Shown here: in pieces, positions 33,942 to 43,468 of the stretch
Layout of the letters: every line of letters starts with the position of its first letter
Numbering within the stretch: position 1 is the first letter of the stretch
Origin: Halalkalibacillus halophilus DSM 18494
Lineage (GTDB): Bacteria > Bacillota > Bacilli > Bacillales > Alkalibacillaceae
Direction: 5' to 3'
Assembly (NCBI RefSeq): GCF_000423105.1
Contig: NZ_KE383978.1
Location: 499,389 to 563,388 of the forward strand
DNA length: 64,000 nt
Made by a program: the position numbers and the translations under genes
The notes under the pieces: model-generated
The model's input: only the letters and a program-made list of their open reading frames with translations
Databases searched by the model: none
Told to the model about the DNA's origin: nothing

Positions 33942-35591
33942 ATGCAAACATTTTCAAACAAACAGAGAGAACAAGAGAAAGATAAATTATCTCAAACTTA
34001 TGATTTAATCGTTATTGGTGGAGGGATTACCGGAGCTGGAATAGCACTTGATGCAGCTACTCGGGGCTATCAAACGTTACTGTTAGATATGCAAGATTTC
34101 GCAGCTGGGACGTCAAGTAGATCTACAAAACTTGTTCACGGTGGATTAAGATATTTAAAAAACTTTGAAGTGAGAATGGTTGCTGAAGTTGGAAAAGAAC
34201 GAGCGATTGTATACGAAAATGGGCCTCATATTACAAGGCCGGAATGGATGATGCTTCCATTTTATGATTCAGGGACTTTTGGGCCAATCTCTACAAGTAT
34301 CGGACTGCGCGTTTATGATTTTTTAGCAGGTGTCAAAAAGCAAGAACGTCGCTACATGCTTTCCAAAGAAAAAACTATCGAACAGGAGCCACTCCTTAAA
34401 GAAGAAGGCTTAAAAGGAAGCGGCTATTACGTGGAGTATAAAACAGATGATGCTAGATTAACAATTGAAGTGTTAAAGAAAGCAGTAGAAAAAGGGGCGG
34501 ACGCATTTAACTATATGAAGGTCAGTCAATTTTTATATAATAATGGAAAGGTGATGGGGGTCAAAGCGGAAGATCAAATTACTGGAGAAAGTTATGATGT
34601 CTATAGCCAAACAGTAATTAATGCTGCGGGTCCGTGGGTCGATGAGTTAAGGGACAAGGATCGTTCTAAAAAAGGAAAGGAACTCTACCATACCAAAGGG
34701 GTCCATCTCGTATTTGATGGTAAGAAATTTCCACTACGACAGGCAGTCTATTTTGACTCTCCAGATAAACGGATGATTTTCGCGATTCCAAGAGATGGAA
34801 AAACGTATGTTGGAACGACGGATACCCATTACATTGATGATTTAAAAAGCCCGACGATTACGAAAGAAGACCGTCAGTATATCATAGATGCTATTGCTTT
34901 TATGTTCCCTAAAGTAGAAATAACAGAGGAAGATATAGAATCCACTTGGTCTGGTGTTAGACCACTTATTTATGAAGAAGGAAAGGATCCTTCAGAAATT
35001 TCACGTAAAGATGAGATTTTAATTTCCGATTCAGGGCTGATGTCTATGGCTGGTGGAAAGTTAACGGGGTACCGAAAAATGGCACAACAAGTAGTCGACC
35101 TTGTTGCGAAAGAATTAAAAACTATAGGATATCCTGTTGTAAAGTCTGACACGAAATACTTGGCTTTAGCTGGTGGAGAGGTTGGAGGTTCTTCTGGTTT
35201 TGCAAAATTCACTCAAGATATGCTTCAAATTAGTGAAGAACTTCCTGTTTCCAAAAAACAGTTACTACGTTGGATCAATCGTTATGGGTTAAATACGAAA
35301 CAAATTCTTGCTTATATTCGAGAGAAAGGGGAAGAAGAGTCAATTTCCAATGAACTGTATGGTGAATTGATGTATGCGTTAGAATATGAATCGGTTTATC
35401 GTCCAGTTGACTTCTTTATTAGAAGAACAGGCGCCCTCTTCTTCGACCTCCCATGGGTAGAGGACAATATAGAAGATGTTCTTACATTCATGCAAAAATA
35501 TTTCAAGTGGTCGAATGAGGAGGTAAGTCATTTTCGCCAAGAGTTACTAGAAACAATCAAAGAGGCTAAAGAAGGATCTAATCTCGGCTAA
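33942..35591 (+). CDS. glpD: Aerobic glycerol-3-phosphate dehydrogenase
   Basis: 549 aa FAD enzyme. The dinucleotide-binding motif IGGGITGAGIALDAA lies at about 21-35; TSSRSTKLVHGGLRYL is the GlpD signature, and a C-terminal helical domain (about 400-549) follows. It oxidises glycerol-3-phosphate to dihydroxyacetone phosphate at the membrane, passing electrons to menaquinone. AAGAAGGGG at 33927-33935 suits ATG 33942 (ATG 33939 is also possible). No terminator is visible after it. Confidence 0.96.
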   Translation: MQTFSNKQREQEKDKLSQTYDLIVIGGGITGAGIALDAATRGYQTLLLDMQDFAAGTSSRSTKLVHGGLRYLKNFEVRMVAEVGKERAIVYENGPHITRPEWMMLPFYDSGTFGPISTSIGLRVYDFLAGVKKQERRYMLSKEKTIEQEPLLKEEGLKGSGYYVEYKTDDARLTIEVLKKAVEKGADAFNYMKVSQFLYNNGKVMGVKAEDQITGESYDVYSQTVINAAGPWVDELRDKDRSKKGKELYHTKGVHLVFDGKKFPLRQAVYFDSPDKRMIFAIPRDGKTYVGTTDTHYIDDLKSPTITKEDRQYIIDAIAFMFPKVEITEEDIESTWSGVRPLIYEEGKDPSEISRKDEILISDSGLMSMAGGKLTGYRKMAQQVVDLVAKELKTIGYPVVKSDTKYLALAGGEVGGSSGFAKFTQDMLQISEELPVSKKQLLRWINRYGLNTKQILAYIREKGEEESISNELYGELMYALEYESVYRPVDFFIRRTGALFFDLPWVEDNIEDVLTFMQKYFKWSNEEVSHFRQELLETIKEAKEGSNLG

Positions 35592-35618
35592 CAAAATTAC
35601 AAAATATTCCCATGCATG

Positions 35619-35647
35619 TTCGAAAACTGCTCGTACTGTGTTATAAT
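35619..35647 (+). promoter_or_regulatory. Probable extended -10 promoter of the TPR gene
   Basis: TGTTATAAT (35639-35647) is a TGn-extended perfect -10, with a weak -35 (TTCGAA, 35619-35624) 17 nt upstream. Confidence 0.55.
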
Positions 35648-35683
35648 ATTGTATCAAGACCAGCGTTTACTTAGGAGGCGCAT

Positions 35684-36703
35684 ATGCATACAACAATGAG
35701 TCAAACAAACCAACTAACACAGTTGAATAATGTTGCAGATTTCAGACATGATGGGGATTTTTATTTTACATATGGTGTGAAGGCGTTTAAACGGAAAAAA
35801 TTCCAACGTGCAGAACAATGGTTCCATAAGGCAATAGAATTTGCACCGGCTAATGTCTTGTTTAAGTGTCAGTTATCCGTTCTGTATACCGAGATTAAAC
35901 AATACCATCAAGCAAATGACCTTCTTCAACAGGTTTTGGAAATAGGAGATGAGACATATGCGGATTGTTATTATTTATTAGCAAATAACTATGCACATCT
36001 CGGGTTGTTTTACGAAGCGAAAAAGTACTCTGATCTTTATTTAGAACAAGAGCCAGAAGGTGACTTTGCGGAAGAAACCCAAAACTTATTGATGATGGTC
36101 AATCAGGTTTTGTTAGATGATTTTGATGAAGATGAGTTGGAATTTGATGAAGAAGATGAATTTTTGATTTATCAAGAAACAGCTTTTTATCATTTGGAAC
36201 GAGAAGAGTGGGACGAGGCGTTAGAAGTATTGAATGAATTAATGTCGCTGTTTCCTGAATACTTTCCGGCAAAACATGAATATGCTTATGCTCTCTTCCA
36301 GTCAGGTAACAAAGAAGAAGCTATAGCACTTGAAGAAGAGTGGTTTGAACAAGATCGACTATCACTACATAGCAGACTTAACTTAGCATTATTTTATAAG
36401 CAAGCTCGAACAGATGAAACACCTGATCATATGAAAAATAGTCTAATGAATATCTATCCTACATCTGTAGAAAAACGATTAAAAGTTGCAGTAACTTTAG
36501 CACAAATTGGAGCATATGAAGAAGCGTTAATAAGATTTCAACAACTAAGGAAAAGCGCTCTTACAGATTATTTAAGCTATTATGTATGGTATGGAGTAGC
36601 TCTTAAACAGACAGGGATTGAAGTGGAAGCAAGCCGTTTATGGGAAGAGGGGATGAGACGTCATCCTAAATTAAAAATGATCATTCAAAAATATGATTTT
36701 TAA
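35684..36703 (+). CDS. Tetratricopeptide repeat protein (YvcD-like)
   Basis: 339 aa, cytoplasmic. Several TPR helix pairs are visible (AFKRKKFQRAEQWFHKAIEF at about 30-49; YHANDLL-type repeats to 130; a second block at 165-330). They are split by a very acidic segment (about 145-165, DDFDEDELEFDEEDEF). B. subtilis has the TPR protein YvcD at the same place, upstream of trxB, but it is longer. TPR proteins are scaffolds; no partner can be named. GGAGG at 35673-35677 supports ATG 35684. Confidence 0.8.
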   Translation: MHTTMSQTNQLTQLNNVADFRHDGDFYFTYGVKAFKRKKFQRAEQWFHKAIEFAPANVLFKCQLSVLYTEIKQYHQANDLLQQVLEIGDETYADCYYLLANNYAHLGLFYEAKKYSDLYLEQEPEGDFAEETQNLLMMVNQVLLDDFDEDELEFDEEDEFLIYQETAFYHLEREEWDEALEVLNELMSLFPEYFPAKHEYAYALFQSGNKEEAIALEEEWFEQDRLSLHSRLNLALFYKQARTDETPDHMKNSLMNIYPTSVEKRLKVAVTLAQIGAYEEALIRFQQLRKSALTDYLSYYVWYGVALKQTGIEVEASRLWEEGMRRHPKLKMIIQKYDF

Positions 36704-36720
36704 TTTTATAAGCAGAACAG

Positions 36721-36749
36721 TTGTCGTGCGCATCTTCTTTTAATATGAT
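36721..36749 (+). promoter_or_regulatory. Sigma-A promoter of trxB
   Basis: TTGTCG at 36721-36726, 17-nt spacer, TATGAT at 36744-36749; 60 nt upstream of the trxB start. Confidence 0.65.
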
Positions 36750-36809
36750 ATAAAAGGATTAAACATTAAGATAAGTAAATGATATGGTTTTAAAAGGAGA
36801 TGAATAGGT

Positions 36810-37760
36810 ATGAGTGAAGAACGAATTTACGATGTGATTATTGCTGGTGCGGGACCAGCTGGCATGACTGCAGCTGTTTATACCTCTCGTGCAGATTTAG
36901 ATACACTAATGCTTGAAAGAGGTATGCCAGGCGGCCAAATGGCAAACACAGAAGACGTAGAAAACTTCCCAGGGTTTGATCATATTTTAGGCCCGGACCT
37001 ATCGACAAAAATGTTTGAGCACTCTCAAAAATTCGGTGCGGAATACGCTTATGGCGATATAAAAGAAATAATTGATGGAAAAGAATATAAAACGGTAATA
37101 GCTGGAAACAAAGAATACAAGGCTAGAGCGGTAATTATTACTACAGGTGCACAGTATAAAAAGATAGGGGTACCTGGTGAAGAAGAATATGGCGGACGCG
37201 GTGTATCTTATTGTGCCGTATGTGATGGTGCATTTTTCAAAGAGAAAGAATTATTCGTGATTGGCGGAGGAGACTCTGCGATTGAAGAAGGTGTGTTTTT
37301 AACACGCTTTGCCAATAAAGTTACGGTCGTGCACCGTCGCGATGAGTTACGTGCTCAAAAAATTCTTCAGCAACGTGCATTCGATAATGAGAAAATTAAC
37401 TTCTACTGGAATACAGAGTTGAAAGAGATCAAAGAAAAAGACGGTAAAGTTGGTAGTGCTGTATTATTTAATAATGATACAGGTGAAGAACGAGAAGAAG
37501 AGATTGAAGGCGTGTTTATTTATATTGGTATGCTACCTCTTAATGATTCCTTTAAAAACCTAGGAATTACGAATGAAGAAGGGTATGTACCAACGGATGA
37601 AAACATGGCAACAAACCTTCCTGGAATCTTTGCTGCTGGTGATATTCGTGAAAAAGAATTGCGTCAAATCGTAACAGCTACAGGGGATGGAAGTATAGCT
37701 GCACAGTCGGCACAACACTATATTGAGAACCTGTTAGAAGAATTAGAAACAGCGAAATAA
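36810..37760 (+). CDS. trxB: Thioredoxin-disulfide reductase
   Basis: 316 aa. FAD-binding GAGPAGMTAA at 13-22, redox-active CAVC at 135-138, NADPH-binding GGGDSAIEEG at about 153-162, and C-terminal FAD motif AAGDIRE. It reduces thioredoxin with NADPH. Length and motifs are normal. AAAGGAGA at 36792-36799 supports ATG 36810. Followed by a terminator, so it is probably monocistronic. Confidence 0.97.
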   Translation: MSEERIYDVIIAGAGPAGMTAAVYTSRADLDTLMLERGMPGGQMANTEDVENFPGFDHILGPDLSTKMFEHSQKFGAEYAYGDIKEIIDGKEYKTVIAGNKEYKARAVIITTGAQYKKIGVPGEEEYGGRGVSYCAVCDGAFFKEKELFVIGGGDSAIEEGVFLTRFANKVTVVHRRDELRAQKILQQRAFDNEKINFYWNTELKEIKEKDGKVGSAVLFNNDTGEEREEEIEGVFIYIGMLPLNDSFKNLGITNEEGYVPTDENMATNLPGIFAAGDIREKELRQIVTATGDGSIAAQSAQHYIENLLEELETAK

Positions 37761-37863
37761 ATTCGTAATTTTCTCTTAATTTAGCTGTAACACGAATGCA
37801 ATACTTTTGGGGTACAATATAAACATAATTGACCCCCTTTATTCTATATATAGCTTAGGCTAG

Positions 37864-37895
37864 CACAGGTAGATAACTTCTACCTGTGTTTTTCT
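37864..37895 (+). terminator. Intrinsic terminator of trxB
   Basis: CACAGGTAGA / TCTACCTGTG perfect 10-bp stem around TAACT, then TTTTTC. Confidence 0.88.
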
Positions 37896-37992
37896 GTTTT
37901 TAGACGTCTATTGTTAGTCAGAACAAGAATAGGAATGTATAATGAGAGTAGAGTATTACATATACGTACAAAAAGAATAGGGTGGGGATTAC

Positions 37993-38874
37993 GTGAAACA
38001 AAATGTGGAGTTAGTAATTATTACTGGAATGTCTGGTGCTGGTAAAACAGTTGCTGTTCAAAGCTTTGAGGACCTTGGTTACTTTTGTGTAGATAATTTA
38101 CCTCCTGCATTACTACCGAAATTCTTAGAACTCATGAAGGAAAACAAAGAAGAAAATAAAAGAATTGCAGTCGTCATGGACTTACGCGGTCGTGACTTCT
38201 TTGATGCATTGTATGAAACGTTAGATAAATTCACGAGTGACTCAGATGTTAGCGAAAGTATTTTGTTTTTAGATGCAGATACAGAAGCACTTGTAAAAAG
38301 GTATAAAGAGAGTAGAAGATCTCACCCACTGGCACCAAATGGATTGCCACTTGAAGGAATCAAACAGGAACGCGAAATTCTTGATGAATTAAGAGGTCGT
38401 GCGCAAACAATAATAGATACGACAGAACTTCAAGCGCGTGCATTACGAGAGCAGATTATTTATCAATATAAAGAAAAGAAACAACACATATTCTCCGTTC
38501 AAATCGTTTCATTTGGATTTAAACACGGACTTCCAATTGATGCTGACTTAGTTTTTGATGTGCGCTTTTTACCTAACCCTCATTATGTGGAATCCATGCG
38601 AGATTTAACTGGGATGAATCAAGAGGTTTCTTCTTATGTATTTAAATGGAAAGAGACACGTAAATTTTTACGTAAGTTAACGGATTTACTTGATTTCATG
38701 CTTCCTCAATATGAACGAGAAGGTAAAAGCCAATTAGTCATTGCAATTGGTTGTACAGGAGGCCAACACCGATCTGTAGCTTTATCTGAAAAATTAAGAG
38801 ATATTATTCAAAAAGATTATACGACACATGCGTATCACCGAGATATTGAAAAGCGAAAGGAACTAAAAGTATGA
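37993..38874 (+). CDS. rapZ: RNase adapter / nucleotide-binding protein RapZ (YvcJ)
   Basis: 293 aa. Walker A GMSGAGKT at 12-19; the C-terminal RapZ domain includes GCTGGQHRSV. In E. coli RapZ delivers GlmZ RNA to RNase E; in B. subtilis YvcJ hydrolyses nucleotides and affects competence, so the RNA role should not be assumed here. The start is GTG 37993 after GGTGGGG. It overlaps yvcK by 4 bp, forming the conserved yvcJ-yvcK-whiA-crh cluster. Confidence 0.93.
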   Translation: MKQNVELVIITGMSGAGKTVAVQSFEDLGYFCVDNLPPALLPKFLELMKENKEENKRIAVVMDLRGRDFFDALYETLDKFTSDSDVSESILFLDADTEALVKRYKESRRSHPLAPNGLPLEGIKQEREILDELRGRAQTIIDTTELQARALREQIIYQYKEKKQHIFSVQIVSFGFKHGLPIDADLVFDVRFLPNPHYVESMRDLTGMNQEVSSYVFKWKETRKFLRKLTDLLDFMLPQYEREGKSQLVIAIGCTGGQHRSVALSEKLRDIIQKDYTTHAYHRDIEKRKELKV

Positions 38875-39836
38875 CAAATGTTCGTGGACCAAAAGTAGTT
38901 GTCATTGGAGGCGGCACAGGATTACCTGTCTTACTACGTGGTTTGAGACAATTTCCTGTAAATTTATCAGCAATTGTAACAGTTTCTGATGATGGAGGAA
39001 GTACTGGCAGGTTGCGACAAGACTATTCTATTCCAGCCCCAGGCGATATCCGAAAAGTGATTGCATCTATGTCTGATGTAGAACCAACTTTATTGAAATT
39101 ATTTGAGCACCGCTTTGAAAATGGTGATGGATTATCTGGTCATGCGCTTGGTAATTTGATATTAGCTGGAATGACATCGGTAACTGGGGATTTTTATAAA
39201 GGAATTAAAGAAATCTCCAAAGTTTTTAATGTAAAAGGGAGAATCTACCCTATTGCCAATGAAAACATGTATTTAAAAGCAGAATTTGAGGATGGAACGA
39301 TTGTACGAGGGGAATCAAAAATCCCTCTAGTAAATAAACAAATCAAACGTGTTTATTATGACCCACCGATTGTACAGCCTTTGCCAGAAGCAGTAGAGGC
39401 CATCAAACGAGCTGAGTTAATTGTCGTAGCTCCGGGAAGTTTATACACTAGCATCTTACCAAATTTAATTTCCCGGGAAATAAAAGAAGCATTAAGTCAT
39501 ACAAAAGCTAAAAAGCTCTACATATGTAACATCATGACTCAATACGGTGAAACAAATGGTTATGCTGTATCTGATCATGTCCGAGCATTACATGACCATG
39601 TAGAATCATCTTTTGTCGACTCTGTAGTTGTACATAGTGAACGGATTGAACGTACCATTAAGCAAGAGTATAAAAAGGAGCGTGCAGAACCTGTTCACTG
39701 TGATGACCATATTCTTAAAGCTTTAGGTGTTGATGTACTCGAGGGAGACATTGCAAGCTTACAAGAAGATGGAACACTGAAACACGAAGAGCATAAAATT
39801 GCGAAGTTATTGTATGAATTAGTAAATAAAAGTTAA
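38871..39836 (+). CDS. yvcK: YvcK/CofD-family gluconeogenesis and morphogenesis factor
   Basis: 321 aa. The N-terminus VVVIGGGTGLPVLLRGL and VSDDGGSTGRLR are the UDP-sugar-binding blocks of the YvcK family. B. subtilis YvcK is needed for growth on gluconeogenic carbon sources and for cell shape, and binds UDP-GlcNAc. The ATG overlaps the rapZ stop (ATGA), so translation is coupled. It precedes whiA by 35 bp. Confidence 0.94.
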   Translation: MTNVRGPKVVVIGGGTGLPVLLRGLRQFPVNLSAIVTVSDDGGSTGRLRQDYSIPAPGDIRKVIASMSDVEPTLLKLFEHRFENGDGLSGHALGNLILAGMTSVTGDFYKGIKEISKVFNVKGRIYPIANENMYLKAEFEDGTIVRGESKIPLVNKQIKRVYYDPPIVQPLPEAVEAIKRAELIVVAPGSLYTSILPNLISREIKEALSHTKAKKLYICNIMTQYGETNGYAVSDHVRALHDHVESSFVDSVVVHSERIERTIKQEYKKERAEPVHCDDHILKALGVDVLEGDIASLQEDGTLKHEEHKIAKLLYELVNKS

Positions 39837-39871
39837 ATTAAAAGAGAGCAAGAAAATAAAGGGGAATGGCT

Positions 39872-40819
39872 ATGTCATTTGCATCGGAAACCAAAAAGGA
39901 ATTAACAAATATACAAGCGGATGATTGTTGTCAAAAATCCGAATTAGCAGCTTTAATACGGATGAATGGATCACTGTCTTTTTCTAATCGCCAATATGTA
40001 TTAGATGTACAAACGGAGAATGCAGCGATTGCACGGAGAATGTACACGTTGATCAAGCATGCCTATGATATGCCTGTAGAGTTATTGGTAAGAAAGAAAA
40101 TGCGTTTAAAAAAGAATAATATTTACATTGTACGGATGTTTGATGGTGTGAAAAGTATGCTTACGGATCTAGGAATTTTGGAAGAGCCGTTTAACTTTGT
40201 AAGAAATATATCTCAAAAATATTTAAAGAAAAACTGCTGTAAGAAAGCTTATTTACGAGGTGCTTTTCTAGCAGGTGGTTCCGTAAATAATCCGGAGACA
40301 TCTTCTTATCATCTAGAGATATTTAATTTTTATGAAGAGCATAATAGTGCGTTAGTTGATTTAATGAATGATTTCGGATTACACGCGAAAACGCATGAAA
40401 GAAAAAATGGCTACATCGTTTATTTAAAAGAAGCAGAGCGCATTACAGAATTTCTAATTATTATTGGTGCACATCAAGCATTATTGAAGTTTGAGGATGT
40501 ACGAATTATGCGCGACATGCGTAATTCCGTTAATCGAATAGTGAATTGTGAAACGGCAAATTTAAATAAAACAATCGGGGCAGCATTTCGCCAAGTAGAA
40601 AACATACGCTATATTAAAGAAACAGTTGGATTGGAGTCACTGCCTGATAAGCTTAGGGAAGCTGCAGAACTTCGGTACAATCACCAAGATGTCTCTTTGA
40701 AAGAGTTAGTGGAATTAGCTGATTCCAGCTCTATAAGTAAGTCAGGACTAAATCATCGCTTTCGTAAAATCGATGAATATGCAGAAAAATTGCGAAATGG
40801 AGATTTACTCGAGAAGTAG
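39872..40819 (+). CDS. whiA: WhiA, DNA-binding division/segregation protein
   Basis: 315 aa. An N-terminal LAGLIDADG-like domain (about 10-200; LRGAFLAGGSVNNPETSYH-type block) and a C-terminal helix-turn-helix (about 255-315; LKELVELADSSSISKSGLNHR). In B. subtilis WhiA influences chromosome segregation and Z-ring assembly. ATG 39866 is only 1-2 nt after GGGG, whereas ATG 39872 (MSFASETKKELT, the family start) has 7 nt; 39872 is chosen. Confidence 0.94.
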   Translation: MSFASETKKELTNIQADDCCQKSELAALIRMNGSLSFSNRQYVLDVQTENAAIARRMYTLIKHAYDMPVELLVRKKMRLKKNNIYIVRMFDGVKSMLTDLGILEEPFNFVRNISQKYLKKNCCKKAYLRGAFLAGGSVNNPETSSYHLEIFNFYEEHNSALVDLMNDFGLHAKTHERKNGYIVYLKEAERITEFLIIIGAHQALLKFEDVRIMRDMRNSVNRIVNCETANLNKTIGAAFRQVENIRYIKETVGLESLPDKLREAAELRYNHQDVSLKELVELADSSSISKSGLNHRFRKIDEYAEKLRNGDLLEK

Positions 40820-40928
40820 GTTGTGATTTTCCTTTAAAATGAAGTGTGCTATAATGATACACATTATAAACCGCTTTCAAAAGAAATAAAGAAATCTAGC
40901 ATATAAGTAGTAGAGAGGAGAAGCAATT

Positions 40929-41186
40929 GTGAGTGAAAAAGAAGTCACAGTAAAACTAGAGACCGGCTTACAAGCAAGGCCCGCAGCAAAATTTGTTCAA
41001 GAAGCTAATCGTTATTCCGCCGATGTATTTATTCAAAAAGACACAAAACGTGTAAACGCCAAGAGCATCATGGGCGTGATGAGTTTAGCAATTGGTGCAA
41101 ATGAAACAATTGTCATCTCCGCAGAAGGACCCGATGACGATCAAGCAGTCGAAGCATTGTCGAGTTTCGTCCTACAACCTGAGTAA
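40929..41186 (+). CDS. crh: Catabolite repression HPr-like protein Crh
   Basis: 85 aa HPr fold. Residue 15 is Gln (TGLQARPAA) instead of the catalytic His of HPr, so it cannot carry PTS phosphate. Ser46 (NAKSIMGVMS) is the HprK target. P-Ser-Crh is a co-repressor for CcpA, and in B. subtilis Crh also binds methylglyoxal synthase. The start is GTG 40929 after GAGAGGAGAAG. Last gene of the rapZ cluster, ended by a strong terminator. HprK is encoded 12 kb upstream. Confidence 0.96.
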   Translation: MSEKEVTVKLETGLQARPAAKFVQEANRYSADVFIQKDTKRVNAKSIMGVMSLAIGANETIVISAEGPDDDQAVEALSSFVLQPE

Positions 41187-41192
41187 ATAGAG

Positions 41193-41239
41193 AAGCCAAA
41201 CCAAAGCAGGAATTTTCCTGTTGAGGTTTGGCTTTTTTG
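41193..41239 (+). terminator. Intrinsic terminator of crh
   Basis: AAGCCAAACC / GGTTTGGCTT 10-bp stem containing an inner CAGGAA-TTTTCCTG hairpin, followed by TTTT. Confidence 0.88.
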
Positions 41240-41291
41240 GCTCTAATATATATGTTGGGGTTTGGATAAAATTCTGACAAGTTTGGGTGGA

Positions 41292-41495
41292 GGCATTTGA
41301 GGCATCGCTTACCGGCGGACGCTTTCCGCGGGCACGGCCTCAGCTAACTTTGGCAAGAAAAGCATTTGCCAAAGTGGATCTTCGGCTCGCGCTGTTCCCG
41401 CGAAGAACACGACGTGCAAGTGTCAACGTTGGTCACAGGACGTGACCGCTTTTAGTTGACCAGGTGTCGCCGCCTCACGCGATGCCTCGAATGCC
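41292..41495. repeat. Structured intergenic repeat (multibranch, GC-rich)
   Basis: Outer arms GGCATTTGAGGCATCGC (41292-41308) and GCGATGCCTCGAATGCC (41479-41495) pair at 16 of 17 positions. Inside are ACTTTGGCAA / TTGCCAAAGT around 41348-41376, and nested GTCAAC...GTTGAC with GGTCAC-AGGAC-GTGACC around 41427-41461. It carries the block CGCTTTCCGCGGG that also occurs (as CGCTTTCCGTGGG) in the element at 55947-56180; such blocks recur between genes in many Bacillaceae. It lies between the convergent crh and the VWA gene. It could be a miniature mobile element or a structured RNA; no gene is seen. Confidence 0.6.
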
Positions 41496-41560
41496 AGAAA
41501 CGCTCAGTGGAAACCCTCTTCTAACTACTTCAGAAGTGAGCTCAAGTTCGATCTACAGAA

Positions 41561-43459
41561 CTAAATCGTCCGAAGAAGCAATCTTTTTAACAAGTAAGCA
41601 AAGGTAGAGGGAAGGTCCACAATCGTAGGAACCATCAGATGGTGTTTGCCGTAAATATTCTGCATTAACAACTCTTCATGTTCTTCTATAGTGTCATTCC
41701 CTAGAAAAATTCCGATAACATCAACTTGTTGTTTTCTAGATTCATTTACTGCTTCGTGGGTGTCGATAATGCCATTTTCACTGTAGTTAAAGGCAGAAGG
41801 TTCTCCATCAGAGAAGACAAGTAGGAATTTTTGTTGCTCGCTCCGTTGAAGCAGTTCCTCTGTCATGACTCGGATGGCATACCCATCTCGGTTATCTTCT
41901 TCCGCTTCCAATTGAAGAATCTCTGGACCTGCTTTAGGATCGAGACAATTTTCAAATGGAATCACTCGATGAAAGTAATTGGGTTGCTTCTGATCATTAA
42001 CTTCAAAGCCGTCTTCCCAAAAGCCTACAACTTGGTGATTAATATTTAGCCCTTTCAAAACTTCATGAAATAAAATAGCTGTATATTGAACATCATCCAT
42101 TTTATTAAACATAGAGGCACTACAATCTATTAACAAAGTAAATACAGCATCGAAGTCATCATTCTCTTGGTGTTTATAAAAAATTCTACGATTATTTTCA
42201 ATTATTAGTGGAAGTAGTTGTTTTTGATCCAATCTTCCTGAACTTAGTCGTTCTCTCGCTAAGTTATATTTCTGTTCGAGCGACTTCTCGATTGTTTTGG
42301 TCAATTTCCTACGTTCTGTATCAATCTCAGTTAATACATCGTTATATTTATTCCAGTCTGTATCCGAAACATGCTTTGCCCCTTTATCAATTTGTTGGGC
42401 TTGCAAATGTTCTTTGCCATATTTAGCTGGGTCTTCCGCTTGTTTTGTTTTCTCTTCTTCTAATGCTTCTAGATTAGTATATTCACTTTGGTCTGTTTGA
42501 GCGGAATGGCCTTGCACACTAGCCATGGCTTGGTCGCCTTCTTCCGTTTCTCTAGCCCCATCGCCTAATATGGATGTTTTCGTACCTTGTTCCAATTCAA
42601 ACTGAAGAAAGCTTTGGTCTCGATCATTATTTTCATTTTCTCGGTGCCATGTGGAGAAGGTTTCTTGAATGACTTCCTCCTCATCAGGAACTTCTTCCTC
42701 ATCGTCATTTTGAAGCGGATCCACACGTTCCAATTGTTCTTCAGCAATATCGAATTCTGGACTTTCCTGCCATTTGATTGGGTAGATGAAATAATGATTA
42801 ACAGCATCTCTTTCTAGTTGAAGTGTTGTTTGAATTTGTATGGCTAAGTTCGAAATATCAGAAGTAGATTTTGCTTCAAATACCTGATTGAGTAACGGTT
42901 TTATTTTCTCTAACAACGCCACTTGACTCTGTTTTATAGACGGAAAACGTTCAAATGGAGAAGAAGAGTTGAGTGTTAAATAAATCATATTAAATAACAC
43001 GTCGGTATCGAAATTTTTGGATGCGTTGGTTTGTAGTTGGGATTGATAATATCTTCTGTAAGAATTCTTACGGGTTTCAAACCAACTAATTACACCCGGA
43101 CGTTGCTTCCTTATTAATTCTTCTAACCTTATATCTTCCAATAAACTAAAAAGTTGCTCACTAAACTTTGGCGTATTCCACGCTTCTGCTTTTTCCTGAT
43201 ATGATTTTAAACTATCTATAGAAGTGTGCTTATATGAACCAGATGCCCTCAAAAGTATGTCCGTTTTATAGCCAATCGATTTGATTTCCTCTCTTTGATT
43301 ATCCCAAAAGTGACTGGCTGTAATTAAAGATTTATGCAACTGAATATGCGTACCAAAATGATACGTAAATTCTATATTATTGTTTCCTGTAAAAACATGA
43401 ACAAGATCTGTTAGTTCAGATAATCGCTCTGCATCAATAATGGAGTCATTGAATTTCAT
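41561..43459 (-). CDS. yojO: VWA-domain protein (YojO / NorD-CobT-like), MoxR partner
   Basis: 632 aa. The N-terminal half is helical, followed by a long acidic, low-complexity section (about 235-350, with EEEVPDEEEVI). The C-terminal von Willebrand factor A domain (about 440-632) has a MIDAS motif DCSAS (LIDCSASMFNKM). It lies 9 bp behind the MoxR ATPase gene. MoxR-VWA pairs act as metal-dependent chaperones that insert cofactors or remodel complexes; B. subtilis has the homologous YojN-YojO pair, annotated as nitric-oxide-reductase activator-like. No client enzyme is encoded nearby. Confidence 0.88.
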   Translation of the reverse strand: MKFNDSIIDAERLSELTDLVHVFTGNNNIEFTYHFGTHIQLHKSLITASHFWDNQREEIKSIGYKTDILLRASGSYKHTSIDSLKSYQEKAEAWNTPKFSEQLFSLLEDIRLEELIRKQRPGVISWFETRKNSYRRYYQSQLQTNASKNFDTDVLFNMIYLTLNSSSPFERFPSIKQSQVALLEKIKPLLNQVFEAKSTSDISNLAIQIQTTLQLERDAVNHYFIYPIKWQESPEFDIAEEQLERVDPLQNDDEEEVPDEEEVIQETFSTWHRENENNDRDQSFLQFELEQGTKTSILGDGARETEEGDQAMASVQGHSAQTDQSEYTNLEALEEEKTKQAEDPAKYGKEHLQAQQIDKGAKHVSDTDWNKYNDVLTEIDTERRKLTKTIEKSLEQKYNLARERLSSGRLDQKQLLPLIIENNRRIFYKHQENDDFDAVFTLLIDCSASMFNKMDDVQYTAILFHEVLKGLNINHQVVGFWEDGFEVNDQKQPNYFHRVIPFENCLDPKAGPEILQLEAEEDNRDGYAIRVMTEELLQRSEQQKFLLVFSDGEPSAFNYSENGIIDTHEAVNESRKQQVDVIGIFLGNDTIEEHEELLMQNIYGKHHLMVPTIVDLPSTFAYLLKRLLLRTI

Positions 43460-43468
43460 ACTCTCACC

